Below, piece after piece: positions 18,972 through 28,698 of a stretch of DNA of 64,000 bases (positions are counted from its first letter, which is position 1; the number at the start of each line of letters is the position of its first letter). A model generated the notes under the pieces. That model was not told the DNA's origin. It saw only the letters and a list, made by a program, of their open reading frames with translations, and did no database searches. Source of the DNA: an uncultured Pelagibacteraceae bacterium (GTDB taxonomy: Bacteria > Pseudomonadota > Alphaproteobacteria > Pelagibacterales > Pelagibacteraceae). The stretch covers positions 1 through 64,000 of the forward strand of contig CACMFU010000001.1 of assembly GCA_902613065.1 (NCBI GenBank), read 5' to 3'. Position numbers and translations under genes: made by a program.

Positions 18972-19394
18972 ATGTACGGAAAAAAAGTTAAATTTAGAGC
19001 TCTTTTTATTTTTTTAATTTTAATTTCATTAGTTCTCACAATTTTTTTGGTGGTTAAATCTCTTGAGGAAAACGTAGTCTATTTTAAGTCTCCAACAGAC
19101 ATTAAAAACCTTAATGAAATCAAAAATGCTCAAAAAATAAGAGTTGGTGGAATGGTGAAAAAAAATTCTATTAAAATAAACGATAAAGAAATTTTTTTCG
19201 TAATTACGGATTTCAAAAATGAATTATTAGTCAACTTTAATGGATCGGTACCTAATCTGTTTGAAGAGGGCAAGGGTGTAGTTGCTGAAGGTTTCTTAAA
19301 GGATAAAAGTTTTCTAAATGCTGACAAGATTTTAGCAAAACATGATGAAAATTATATGCCTCCTGAAGTCAGCGAAGCTATGAAAAATAATTAA
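18972..19394 (+). CDS. ccmE: Cytochrome c maturation protein E
   Basis: [33 protein letters not shown]. Confidence 0.95.
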   Translation: MYGKKVKFRALFIFLILISLVLTIFLVVKSLEENVVYFKSPTDIKNLNEIKNAQKIRVGGMVKKNSIKINDKEIFFVITDFKNELLVNFNGSVPNLFEEGKGVVAEGFLKDKSFLNADKILAKHDENYMPPEVSEAMKNN

Positions 19395-19399
19395 TTTGT

Positions 19400-21280
19400 A
19401 TGTCTAATTATTTAGGAAATTATTCTTTATATATTGCTTTAATTGCATCTGTTTATTTAATTTTTAAGTCATACTTGGATGCAAATTCAGAAAATAAATA
19501 TTTAGATAAAAACTTTATTTTAATTACTTCAATACAAACTATAATGATTACAGTAAGTTTTTTTAGTCTAGTTGCAGCTTTTGTAATTTCAGATTTTAGT
19601 AATGAAACTGTTTTTAACAATTCTCATACTTTAAAACCCTTATTTTATAAAGTTTCAGGTACTTGGGGAAATCATGAGGGAAGTTTATTATTGTGGTTAT
19701 TAGTTCTTTCAGTTTTTCTATTTATTTTTTTATTAAATTCAAGATCACAAGATACTAAATACAAACTTCTAACGATACTATTTCAACAAATTATTATTTC
19801 AGGTTTTCTAGTTTTTATTTTATTAACTTCCAACCCATTCAAAACGCTATATCCAATTCCTAGCGAGGGATTAGGTTTGAACCCTATTTTACAAGACCCT
19901 GCTTTAGCTATTCATCCTCCAATTTTATATTTAGGTTATGTTGGAACATCTATTATCTTTTCAGCTTCACTTGCCGCAATGATTAGCGGAAATATTGGAG
20001 ATAACTGGGCAAGACATATTAAAAAGTGGGTTTTGGTATCTTGGGTATTTTTAACAATCGGTATTTTGCTAGGATCTATATGGGCATATTATGAGCTGGG
20101 CTGGGGGGGTTTTTGGTTTTGGGATCCTGTAGAAAATGTTTCATTAATGCCATGGTTTTGCTTAACAGCGCTACTGCATACTGTAATTGTATTACAGAAA
20201 AGAAATTCTTTTAAAGAGTGGACTATTATTTTGTCAATTACAACTTTCTCACTGAGTATGAGCGGCACTTTTCTTGTTAGGTCTGGAATTTTAAATTCAA
20301 TTCACACTTTTGCAAACGATCCATCAAGGGGGTTATTTATATTAAGTTTTCTCTTTATCCTAATATTGATGTCTATATTAATTTTCTTTTTTAATCAGAA
20401 TAAAATATCCAACGTAGCAAAAGAGAATTTTATTTTAAGTAAAGAGACTGCAATATTAGTGAATAACTGGTTTATGATGTTTTTTTTATCTGTTGTTCTT
20501 GTTGGTACAATTTATCCAATTTTTCTTGAAGTTTTAAATGGTTCAAAAATTTCTGTTGGTCCGCCTTTTTATCATAATCTTTTAATACCCTTCTTAATTC
20601 CTTTTTTAATATTCATGAGCTTTGGCCCAAGTTTGAAATGGATTAAAGATAAATTAAAAAAGTTTAACTATAATATTTTAATTATTTTTTTAGTTTCACT
20701 ACTTATTTCATATGTCATTTTAACAAAAACCGAAAATTCGTTTCTGTTGTCTATTCCTCTGATAGTTTTGAGCATCTATCTTTTATTAGTAACAATTAAG
20801 GATTTTTTTGTTAGTAAATCCTCGATTAGCCAAAAAATTTCACATTTTGGTTTTAGTTTATTAATTACTAGTATCTTATTGAATGGCCTTTTTTCTAATG
20901 AATTCAATTCAAATATGAAAGTAGGAGATGAAAGAATATTCAATGAAAAAGTTGTAAAATTAAAAGAAGTTAATGTTACAGATGTGGACAATTATAAATC
21001 TCTTAAAGCTAGTTTTGAAGTTACAAATAAAAATTCCTCTTTTGCTTTATACCCAGAAGTTAGAATTTACCAACAGCCTTTAACTATTACGAGTGAAGCG
21101 GATATTAAGACAACATTATTTTCAGATAATTTTTTAGTATTTAATATTTTAAAAGACGATGGTTATTATAATGTAAGATATCAATATAAACCCTTAATGA
21201 TTTGGATATGGATCTCAACTATATTTATTGGTTTTGGTGGTTTATTAAGTGTGATTAGAAAAAATGAGCAAAAATATTAA
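19400..21280 (+). CDS. ccmF: Cytochrome c-type biogenesis protein CcmF
   Basis: GTWGNHEGSLLLWLL, LGWGGFWFWDPVENVSLMPWF, LVRSGILNSIHTFANDPSRG. Confidence 0.97.
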   Translation: MSNYLGNYSLYIALIASVYLIFKSYLDANSENKYLDKNFILITSIQTIMITVSFFSLVAAFVISDFSNETVFNNSHTLKPLFYKVSGTWGNHEGSLLLWLLVLSVFLFIFLLNSRSQDTKYKLLTILFQQIIISGFLVFILLTSNPFKTLYPIPSEGLGLNPILQDPALAIHPPILYLGYVGTSIIFSASLAAMISGNIGDNWARHIKKWVLVSWVFLTIGILLGSIWAYYELGWGGFWFWDPVENVSLMPWFCLTALLHTVIVLQKRNSFKEWTIILSITTFSLSMSGTFLVRSGILNSIHTFANDPSRGLFILSFLFILILMSILIFFFNQNKISNVAKENFILSKETAILVNNWFMMFFLSVVLVGTIYPIFLEVLNGSKISVGPPFYHNLLIPFLIPFLIFMSFGPSLKWIKDKLKKFNYNILIIFLVSLLISYVILTKTENSFLLSIPLIVLSIYLLLVTIKDFFVSKSSISQKISHFGFSLLITSILLNGLFSNEFNSNMKVGDERIFNEKVVKLKEVNVTDVDNYKSLKASFEVTNKNSSFALYPEVRIYQQPLTITSEADIKTTLFSDNFLVFNILKDDGYYNVRYQYKPLMIWIWISTIFIGFGGLLSVIRKNEQKY

Positions 21281-21794
21281 ATTTTTAGGATTACTACTAA
21301 CATTAATAATAATTTTTATAATCTTGCTTAAGGGATTGAACGTATCGAAAGATTACTCTAACGAGAAATTAAAAGGTAAAATAGATTTTTCACTTAATGC
21401 AAAAAAACTATTTTCTGATGAAATAATTAATATTTCAGACTTATTTGATAAAAATAGTACTTCTGTAGTAAATATTTGGGCATCTTGGTGTGCACCATGT
21501 AGAGAAGAGCATCAGTTTTTAATGAAATTAAAAGATATGAACATAAATATAATTGGAATTAATTATAAAGACAGTCCAAAAAATGCGAAAAATTTTTTAA
21601 GCTTACTTGGAAATCCTTATTCCGAAGTTATTACCGATAATGATGGAACAAAATCAATAGAATTTGGAGCCATTGGTGTTCCTGAAACTTTTATTATCAG
21701 TGGTAAAACAAATGAGATAATAAAAAAGTATATTGGTCCTCTGACGAGCGAAAATTTAATAGAAATAAAAAATTTATTAAAAAAAAATGCTTAA
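21264..21794 (+). CDS. ccmG: Thiol:disulfide interchange protein DsbE/CcmG
   Basis: VVNIWASWCAPCREEH, GVPETFIIS. Confidence 0.93.
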   Translation: MSKNIKFLGLLLTLIIIFIILLKGLNVSKDYSNEKLKGKIDFSLNAKKLFSDEIINISDLFDKNSTSVVNIWASWCAPCREEHQFLMKLKDMNINIIGINYKDSPKNAKNFLSLLGNPYSEVITDNDGTKSIEFGAIGVPETFIISGKTNEIIKKYIGPLTSENLIEIKNLLKKNA

Positions 21795-22146
21795 AATTAT
21801 AAAGTTAGTATTCTTAATATATTTTTGTTTTAATTTTTCCTATGCTAATGAAATAAATACTAAAGTAGATCAAATTACAAAAAACTTAAGGTGTTTGATA
21901 TGCCAAGGTCAATCTGTTTACGACTCTCAGTCCGATTTTGCTATAAGTATGAAGCTTGTTGTAAAAAATAAGATTGATGAAGGTAAAGAAGAAGAAGAAA
22001 TATATGATTATTTAAAAAATAAATATGGAGAATGGATTGTTTATGAACCAGAATTAAACCAAAATACATTTTTACTCTGGTCAATACCTTTGATTTTGTT
22101 CATTTTTGGTGGTCTTTTAATTATTAAAAAAGTATCTATAAAGTAA
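21787..22146 (+). CDS. ccmH: Cytochrome c-type biogenesis protein CcmH
   Basis: NLRCLICQGQSVYDSQSDFA; KYGEWIVYEP. Confidence 0.95.
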   Translation: MLKIIKLVFLIYFCFNFSYANEINTKVDQITKNLRCLICQGQSVYDSQSDFAISMKLVVKNKIDEGKEEEEIYDYLKNKYGEWIVYEPELNQNTFLLWSIPLILFIFGGLLIIKKVSIK

Positions 22147-22160
22147 CAGGAATTTTTAAT

Positions 22161-22646
22161 ATGAAAATTTTAATTAAAACTCTAATAATTTCATTTCTTA
22201 CTATCTCAGCTACTAATGCAGAAAATAAATGGAGTTTCTATACTGGCATGTTTGATTTCAGCGACGATGGTAAGAAAGCAAATCTTTTCGGTGCCGAATA
22301 CATAAATTTTAATGCTAGCAAAGATATTTTCTTGGGAAATGTTCAGCCTGTGACAGGTGCAATGATAACAGCTGATGATGCATTATATATTTATACAGGT
22401 TATCAATTAAATCAAAAATCTAATTCAACTACTTTCTCTCCTAGTTTTGCAATTGGATATTACGACGAAGGAGATGGCAAGGACTTAGGTCACGAAATCG
22501 AATTTAAGACACAATTACAGATATTATTTGATATTTCATCTAATTCTGAATTAGGTATTTCTTATAATCATATTTCTAATGCGAGTCTTGGAGATAAAAA
22601 TCCTGGGGCAAATAGTTATATGTTTAATTTTACAAAAAAATTTTAA
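22161..22646 (+). CDS. PagL-like acyloxyacyl hydrolase / lipid A 3-O-deacylase family outer-membrane protein
   Basis: Signal peptide; ELGISYNHISNASLGDKNPGANSYMF, C-terminal F. Confidence 0.7.
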   Translation: MKILIKTLIISFLTISATNAENKWSFYTGMFDFSDDGKKANLFGAEYINFNASKDIFLGNVQPVTGAMITADDALYIYTGYQLNQKSNSTTFSPSFAIGYYDEGDGKDLGHEIEFKTQLQILFDISSNSELGISYNHISNASLGDKNPGANSYMFNFTKKF

Positions 22647-22654
22647 CTTAAGAT

Positions 22655-23809
22655 ATGAGATTAAAAGATTGTCATAACTTTTATGACTTTAGAAAATTGG
22701 CAAAACAAAAACTTCCATCACCAATATTTCATTATATTGATGGGGCTGCAGATGATGAAATAACTTATGCAAGAAATAGTAGTGCATTTAATGACGTTGA
22801 CTTAGTTCCAAATGTATTAAGAGGTGTTGAAAATGTGGATTTGTCGACAACTATTTTTGGAAAAAAACTAGATTTACCTTTTTATTGTTCTCCAACAGCT
22901 CTGCAAAGGCTATTCCACTACGAAGGAGAAAGAGCGGTTGGAAAAGCTGCAAAGAAGTTCAATACGATGTTTGGTGTTTCGGCATTAGCTACAGTTAGTG
23001 TTGAAGAAATTTCATCTTTAATAGATACTCCAAAAATGTTTCAATTTTATTTCCATAAAGACAGAGGATTAAATGATTCTTGTTTAGAACGAGCAAAAGC
23101 AGCAAAATTTGATGTGATGGCTTTAACTGTTGATACGATAACAGGAGGAAATCGTGAAAGAGATTTGAGAACTGGATTTACATCTCCTCCAAAATTAACA
23201 CTGTCCAGTTTGTTTAGTTTTGCTACAAAACCAATGTGGGGAATAAATTATTTAACCAAAGGAAAATTTGAACTACCACATCTTCAAGATTTCGTTAAAG
23301 AAGGCACTGATACAAATACTTCAATTGGTAATTATTTTTCTACTATGTTGGATCAATCTATGAACTGGGACGATGCTGAAAAATTATGCTCTCAGTGGGG
23401 TGGCCATTTTGCGCTTAAAGGAGTGATGAGTGTTGAAGATGCTAAAAGAGCAGTTGATATCGGATGCACTGGTATAATGGTATCAAATCATGGAGGAAGA
23501 CAACTTGATGGATCTAGATCACCTTTTGATCAATTAGCAGAAATTGTTGATGCAGTTGGTGATAAGCTGGATGTAATTTGCGAAGGTGGATTTCAAAGAG
23601 GAACCCATATGTTAAAAGCTTTATCCATGGGTGCAAAAGCATGTGCTGGTGGAAGATTATATCTTTATGCTTTAGCTGCAGCAGGTCAAGAAGGTGTTGA
23701 GAGAGCACTTAACTTATATAAAACTGAATTAGTAAGAGACATGAAATTAATGGGCTGCACAAAGATCAGTGATCTAAATAGAAATAATTTAAGATTTCGA
23801 AATGCATGA
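22655..23809 (+). CDS. FMN-dependent alpha-hydroxy-acid oxidase/L-lactate dehydrogenase-like, copy 1
   Basis: FHYIDGAADDEIT, LKGVMSVEDAKRAVDIGCTGIMVSNHGGRQLDGSRSPFDQL. Confidence 0.93.
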   Translation: MRLKDCHNFYDFRKLAKQKLPSPIFHYIDGAADDEITYARNSSAFNDVDLVPNVLRGVENVDLSTTIFGKKLDLPFYCSPTALQRLFHYEGERAVGKAAKKFNTMFGVSALATVSVEEISSLIDTPKMFQFYFHKDRGLNDSCLERAKAAKFDVMALTVDTITGGNRERDLRTGFTSPPKLTLSSLFSFATKPMWGINYLTKGKFELPHLQDFVKEGTDTNTSIGNYFSTMLDQSMNWDDAEKLCSQWGGHFALKGVMSVEDAKRAVDIGCTGIMVSNHGGRQLDGSRSPFDQLAEIVDAVGDKLDVICEGGFQRGTHMLKALSMGAKACAGGRLYLYALAAAGQEGVERALNLYKTELVRDMKLMGCTKISDLNRNNLRFRNA

Positions 23810-24957
23810 GCTTAAAGAATTGTTATAATTTTGAAGATTTTAGAAAGTTAGCCAAAAAAAAACTTCCAGCTCCAATTTTTCATTACATTGACGGTGGAGC
23901 AGATGATGAAACCACTTTAAAAAGAAATACAAAATCATTTGATGATTGTGACTTAATCCCTAATATTCTTAGAAGTGTTGGAGAGCCGGATTTATCAACC
24001 ACAGTTTTTGGTAGAAAAATAGATATGCCAATTTTTTTATCTCCTACCGCAATGCAAAGTTTATATCATCCTGATGGAGACAAAGCTTCAGCGCGAGCTG
24101 CAGAAAAATTTGGTACCATGTATAGCATGTCAACAATGGCTTCATTTTCGATTGAAGAAATTGCTAACATATCAAGTGGACCAAAATTATTTCAACTTTA
24201 TATTCATAAAGATAAATCATTTACTGACGATTTGATTGATAGGTGTAAAAGAGCAAACTTTGATGGTCTGTGTTTAACAGTTGATACAATTGTTGCTGGA
24301 AATAGAGAAAGAGATCACAGAACTGGTTTTACAACTCCTCCTAAATTTACTTTAGAAAGTATAATGAATTTTGCAATGAGACCTGGATGGTTATTTAGAT
24401 ATTTCACAAATAAAAAATTTGAACTAGCTAATATTAAACACAAAACTGATAAAGGGACTAACATTACAAAATCTGTAATAGACTATGTTAATGAACAGTA
24501 TGATCCAAAAATGAATTGGGATGATGCAGAATACTGCATAAAAAAATGGGATGGGCCTTTTGCATTAAAGGGTGTGATGTCGGTTGAAGACGCAAAGAGA
24601 GCAGTTGATATTGGATGTACTGCGATAATAATTTCTAATCATGGAGGAAGACAGCTTGATGGATCAAGAACACCGTTTGATCAACTAAAAGCTATTTCAG
24701 ATGCTGTTGGTGATAAGCTTGAAATAATTTTAGATGGAGGTATTAGACGAGGAACCCATGTTCTTAAGGCCTTAGCCGCGGGCGCTACTGCTTGTAGTTT
24801 TGGCAAAGCTTTTTTATTTAGTCTTGGAGCGGGTGGACAGCAAGGAGTAGAGAGGCTGCTTCAAAATATGCACGATGAAATTAGAAGAAATATGATCCTT
24901 ATGGGCTGCAAAAGTGTAAAAGAGTTAGATAGATCAAAGATAATTTACCGTAATTAA
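23806..24957 (+). CDS. FMN-dependent alpha-hydroxy-acid oxidase/L-lactate dehydrogenase-like, copy 2
   Basis: Paralogue of upstream ORF, 4-nt overlap (ATGA); LKGVMSVEDAKRAVDIGCTAIIISNHGGRQLDGSRTPFDQL. Confidence 0.93.
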   Translation: MSLKNCYNFEDFRKLAKKKLPAPIFHYIDGGADDETTLKRNTKSFDDCDLIPNILRSVGEPDLSTTVFGRKIDMPIFLSPTAMQSLYHPDGDKASARAAEKFGTMYSMSTMASFSIEEIANISSGPKLFQLYIHKDKSFTDDLIDRCKRANFDGLCLTVDTIVAGNRERDHRTGFTTPPKFTLESIMNFAMRPGWLFRYFTNKKFELANIKHKTDKGTNITKSVIDYVNEQYDPKMNWDDAEYCIKKWDGPFALKGVMSVEDAKRAVDIGCTAIIISNHGGRQLDGSRTPFDQLKAISDAVGDKLEIILDGGIRRGTHVLKALAAGATACSFGKAFLFSLGAGGQQGVERLLQNMHDEIRRNMILMGCKSVKELDRSKIIYRN

Positions 24958-25046
24958 ATATTTTTTATAAATAAATTTTATTATTAATTTCACTCTAAAT
25001 AAATAGACATGAAGTTGCTTTTCAGTTAGTTTGTCGACGAAAAATT

Positions 25047-26216
25047 ATGATTGAACTATCAAAAGCTTTAGACCGTTTAGGAACTGAAAGTGCATTTTCT
25101 GTTCTGGCAGAGGCAAAAAAATTAGAAGCACAAGGTAAACCTATGATCCATTTAGGTTTAGGTCAGCCTGATTTTAAAACTCCGAAACATGTAGTTGAAG
25201 CTGCAAAAAAAGCACTAGATGATGGACATCACGGTTATGTATTATCAAATGGCATTCCAGAATGTCGTGAAGCTGTAGCTAGATGGGTAAAGAGACTTTA
25301 CAGTACAGATATTGATCCAAATAGAGTATTAATAATGCCAGGTGGCAAACCAACAATGTATTATGCAATCACTTGTTTTGGTGAACCGGGTGCTGAAATA
25401 ATTCATCCAACGCCAGCCTTTCCTATTTATGAATCAATGATTAACTACTCTGGAGCAAAAGCTGTTCCTTATGACTTAACTGAGGACAAAGATTTAAAAT
25501 TTGATCCAGATAAACTTTTATCTTTAATAACTGATAAAACTAGACTTTTAATTTTAATAAACCCTAATAACCCAACTGGAAGTTTTGTTGAAAAACCTGC
25601 GATAGATTACTTAGCGAAAGAATTAGAAAAACATCCTCACGTAACAATTTTAAGTGATGAAATTTATAGTAGACAAGTTTTTGACTATAAAGAAATGCCA
25701 ACTTTTTTTAATTACCCAAACTTAAGAGATAGATTAATTGTTCTTGAGGGTTGGAGTAAAGCATATTCTATGACTGGATGGAGACTTGGATGGAGTTTTT
25801 GGCCAGAACATTTAGTTGAACATGTAAACAAACTTTTGATTAATAGTGTATCATGTGTAAATGCTGCAGCTCAATATGCAGGCATTGCTGCATTAGATGG
25901 TCCTGAGGACTCAATCAAAGATATGTTAGACAAGTTTACTTTAAGAAGAAATTTAATTCATAAAGGATTAAATGATTTACCAGGAGTTGAGTGTAGTTTG
26001 CCAGGAGGAGCTTTTTATGCTTTTCCAAATATAAAAGGTACTGGCATGAATGGATCTGAGTTTTGCAAAAAAGCTATGCATGAAGCAGGTGTTGCAATTG
26101 TTCCTGGTACTGCATTCGGTAAAACTTGTAATGATTACGTTAGATTTAGTTTTGCCGCATCTAGAGATAATATAATGCAAGCCTTAGAAAATATAGGCAA
26201 GATGCTTTCTAAATAA
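25047..26216 (+). CDS. Class I/II PLP-dependent aminotransferase
   Basis: HLGLGQPDFKTPKHV, NPNNPTGSF, LSDEIYSRQVF, WSKAYSMTGWRLGW. Confidence 0.93.
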   Translation: MIELSKALDRLGTESAFSVLAEAKKLEAQGKPMIHLGLGQPDFKTPKHVVEAAKKALDDGHHGYVLSNGIPECREAVARWVKRLYSTDIDPNRVLIMPGGKPTMYYAITCFGEPGAEIIHPTPAFPIYESMINYSGAKAVPYDLTEDKDLKFDPDKLLSLITDKTRLLILINPNNPTGSFVEKPAIDYLAKELEKHPHVTILSDEIYSRQVFDYKEMPTFFNYPNLRDRLIVLEGWSKAYSMTGWRLGWSFWPEHLVEHVNKLLINSVSCVNAAAQYAGIAALDGPEDSIKDMLDKFTLRRNLIHKGLNDLPGVECSLPGGAFYAFPNIKGTGMNGSEFCKKAMHEAGVAIVPGTAFGKTCNDYVRFSFAASRDNIMQALENIGKMLSK

Positions 26217-26253
26217 ACTGTATTTTTAATTAATATTTTTGTATTATTAAAGA

Positions 26254-27627
26254 ATGAACGAAACTGTACAAGCAGAATTAAAAAAGATATTTAACGGGAG
26301 ATTTTCTACTTCTGAATCTACTCGTGCAAATTATGCAAGAGGAGAAGATACTTATAATCCAATTTTATCGAAGGCAGTTGTATTTCCAGAAACTAATGAA
26401 GAAGTTTCAAAAATTCTAAAAATTTGTAACGAGCATAAAATCCCTGTTGTCCCGTTTGGAACTGGCACATCTCTTGAAGGTCATGTTGTTGGAAATCAAA
26501 ATGGTATTACAATTTCTCTAGAAAAAATGAATAAAGTTTTAAGCGTAAATGCTGAGGATTTTGATTGCAGAGTACAAGCAAATGTAACAAGAAAGCAATT
26601 AAATGAATATTTAAGAGAAGATGGTGTATTTTTTCCAATAGACCCTGGTGCAGATGCTGCACTCGGTGGAATGGCATCTACTTCGGCTTCAGGAACTATG
26701 GCAGTTAAATATGGAACAATGAGAACAGTTATTTCTGGTTTAACAGTTGTTTTACCTAATGGAGATATAATTAAAACTGGTGCAAGAACTAAAAAAACTT
26801 CTGCGGGATATAACTTAACTAATTTGTTTATTGGATCTGAGGGAACTTTAGGAATTATTACAGAAGTTCAATTAAGATTATCACCAATACCTGAGAGCAT
26901 AATGAGTGCAGTTTGCTATTTTCCAGATTTAGACTCAGCAGTAAAGACTGCACAAGAAGTTATTCAGTATGGAGTTCCAATTGCAAGAATTGAAATGTTA
27001 AACAAAGATCAAATGGAAATTAGCATTAAATATTCAAAGTTAGAAAACATCAAAGCATCACCAACTTTATTTTTTGAATTCCATGGTAGTGAGCTATCAA
27101 ATAACGAGTCTATAAAAATTGTTGAAGAATTATCAAAAAATAATGGTGGAAGTGATTTTCAATGGGCATCTTCTCCTGAAGAACAAAAAATATTATGGAA
27201 AGCAAGGCATGATGTTTACTATTCAGTAAAAGCTTTAGGTAATGACATGAAAGTGTATTCCACAGATGTTTGTGTACCAATTTCAAAGTTAGTTGAGTGT
27301 ATTTCATGGGCAGAAAAAGAAGTTAAAAAGTTAGGTCTAACTGCACCAATGGTTGGTCATGTTGGAGATGGAAATTTTCACTCCATAATATTGTATGATC
27401 CTGATGATGAAGAAAAACAAAAAAAAATTAGACAGTATAGCGATGATCTAATTAACAAAGCTTTAGAGTTAGAGGGAACAATTACAGGAGAACATGGAAT
27501 TGGTCTTCAAAAAAAACATTACTTATTAAGAGAGCACCCAGACAATTTGCCAGTAATGAAAGCTATTAAAAGAAGCATTGATGTAAACAATATCATGAAT
27601 CCTGGTAAGGTTTTTGATCTAAATTAA
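26254..27627 (+). CDS. FAD-linked oxidase (GlcD / D-lactate dehydrogenase type)
   Basis: VVPFGTGTSLEGHV, SAGYNLTNLFIGSEGTLGIITE, GHVGDGNFHS, GTITGEHGIGLQK. Confidence 0.92.
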   Translation: MNETVQAELKKIFNGRFSTSESTRANYARGEDTYNPILSKAVVFPETNEEVSKILKICNEHKIPVVPFGTGTSLEGHVVGNQNGITISLEKMNKVLSVNAEDFDCRVQANVTRKQLNEYLREDGVFFPIDPGADAALGGMASTSASGTMAVKYGTMRTVISGLTVVLPNGDIIKTGARTKKTSAGYNLTNLFIGSEGTLGIITEVQLRLSPIPESIMSAVCYFPDLDSAVKTAQEVIQYGVPIARIEMLNKDQMEISIKYSKLENIKASPTLFFEFHGSELSNNESIKIVEELSKNNGGSDFQWASSPEEQKILWKARHDVYYSVKALGNDMKVYSTDVCVPISKLVECISWAEKEVKKLGLTAPMVGHVGDGNFHSIILYDPDDEEKQKKIRQYSDDLINKALELEGTITGEHGIGLQKKHYLLREHPDNLPVMKAIKRSIDVNNIMNPGKVFDLN

Positions 27628-27638
27628 TCCAAAACAAA

Positions 27639-28592
27639 ATGAAAAAAATTTTAATCACGAGAAGGCTTTTAAGATCTTGTGAGGATAAAGCTAAAGAATT
27701 ATTTGATGCTAACTTTAATTTAAATGATGAACTCTACTCTCAAAAGAAGCTAATAGAGATGAGCACAGGCTGTGATGGTATTTTATCGGCTTTGACAGAT
27801 AAGCTCGATGCAGAAACAATTAATAAATTACCTGAGAGTGTAAAAATTATATCAAATTTTGCTGTAGGTTTTGGAAATATAGATTTAGAAGCTGCAAAGA
27901 AAAGAGGGATTGCAGTAACAAACACGCCAGATGTTTTAACTGATGCTACTGCAGAAATTGGGGTTTTATTGATATTAGGTGCATGCAGAAGAGCATCTGA
28001 AGGAATTGAAAAAGCTAGAGAAGGTGGCTGGGTTTGGTCAGCAGATATGTTGATAGGTAAACAATTAACGGGCACTAGACTTGGAATACTTGGCATGGGT
28101 AGAATTGGTCAAAAAATAGCCAAAATAGCTAAATCTTTAGGTATGATAATTCATTATCACAATCGTTCAAAATTAAGCGAAGAAAAAGAACAAGGCGCAA
28201 CTTACCACGATAACTTAAATGATTTGATGAAAGTCTCTGATGTCCTTTCGGTATGTTGTCCTGCATCTAAAGAGACAATAAATTTAATCAATAAAGATAC
28301 ACTAGAACTATTACCAAAAGGTGCAGTTGTGACCAATGTTGCAAGAGGAGATATTATTGAAGATGAAGCTTTAATAGATGCTTTGGAAAGAAGAAAAGTT
28401 TATGCAGTTGGGCTAGATGTATACAAAAATGAACCAAATTTAAATCCAGGATATCTTAAACACAAAAGTGCTTTTATTTTACCCCACCTAGGTAGCGCAA
28501 CCAAAGAGACTAGAACCGCAATGGCTAATCTAGCTATAGATAATATTGATGAGTTTTTCAAAACAGGCGGATGCAAAAATAAAGTTAATTAA
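27639..28592 (+). CDS. D-2-hydroxyacid dehydrogenase (glyoxylate/hydroxypyruvate reductase type)
   Basis: LGILGMGRIGQKIAKIAKSLGM, NVARGDIIEDEALIDAL, LPHLGSATKETRTAM. Confidence 0.93.
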   Translation: MKKILITRRLLRSCEDKAKELFDANFNLNDELYSQKKLIEMSTGCDGILSALTDKLDAETINKLPESVKIISNFAVGFGNIDLEAAKKRGIAVTNTPDVLTDATAEIGVLLILGACRRASEGIEKAREGGWVWSADMLIGKQLTGTRLGILGMGRIGQKIAKIAKSLGMIIHYHNRSKLSEEKEQGATYHDNLNDLMKVSDVLSVCCPASKETINLINKDTLELLPKGAVVTNVARGDIIEDEALIDALERRKVYAVGLDVYKNEPNLNPGYLKHKSAFILPHLGSATKETRTAMANLAIDNIDEFFKTGGCKNKVN

Positions 28593-28698
28593 CAATCTCA
28601 AGTTGTAATTGGTAATTAAAATTATTCTAACTTTCTAGACATATTTTTTATTTCAATTTAAAATTTATTTATAAAAAATAAATTTAGAGAGGAAAATA

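Noticed and set aside
24958-25046. Possible riboswitch upstream of the aminotransferase gene
   Set aside because: The 89-bp spacer is AT-rich with no convincing stem beyond chance.
27740-28096. 118-aa antisense ORF within the hydroxyacid dehydrogenase gene
   Set aside because: Shadow ORF opposite a conserved NAD-binding domain.
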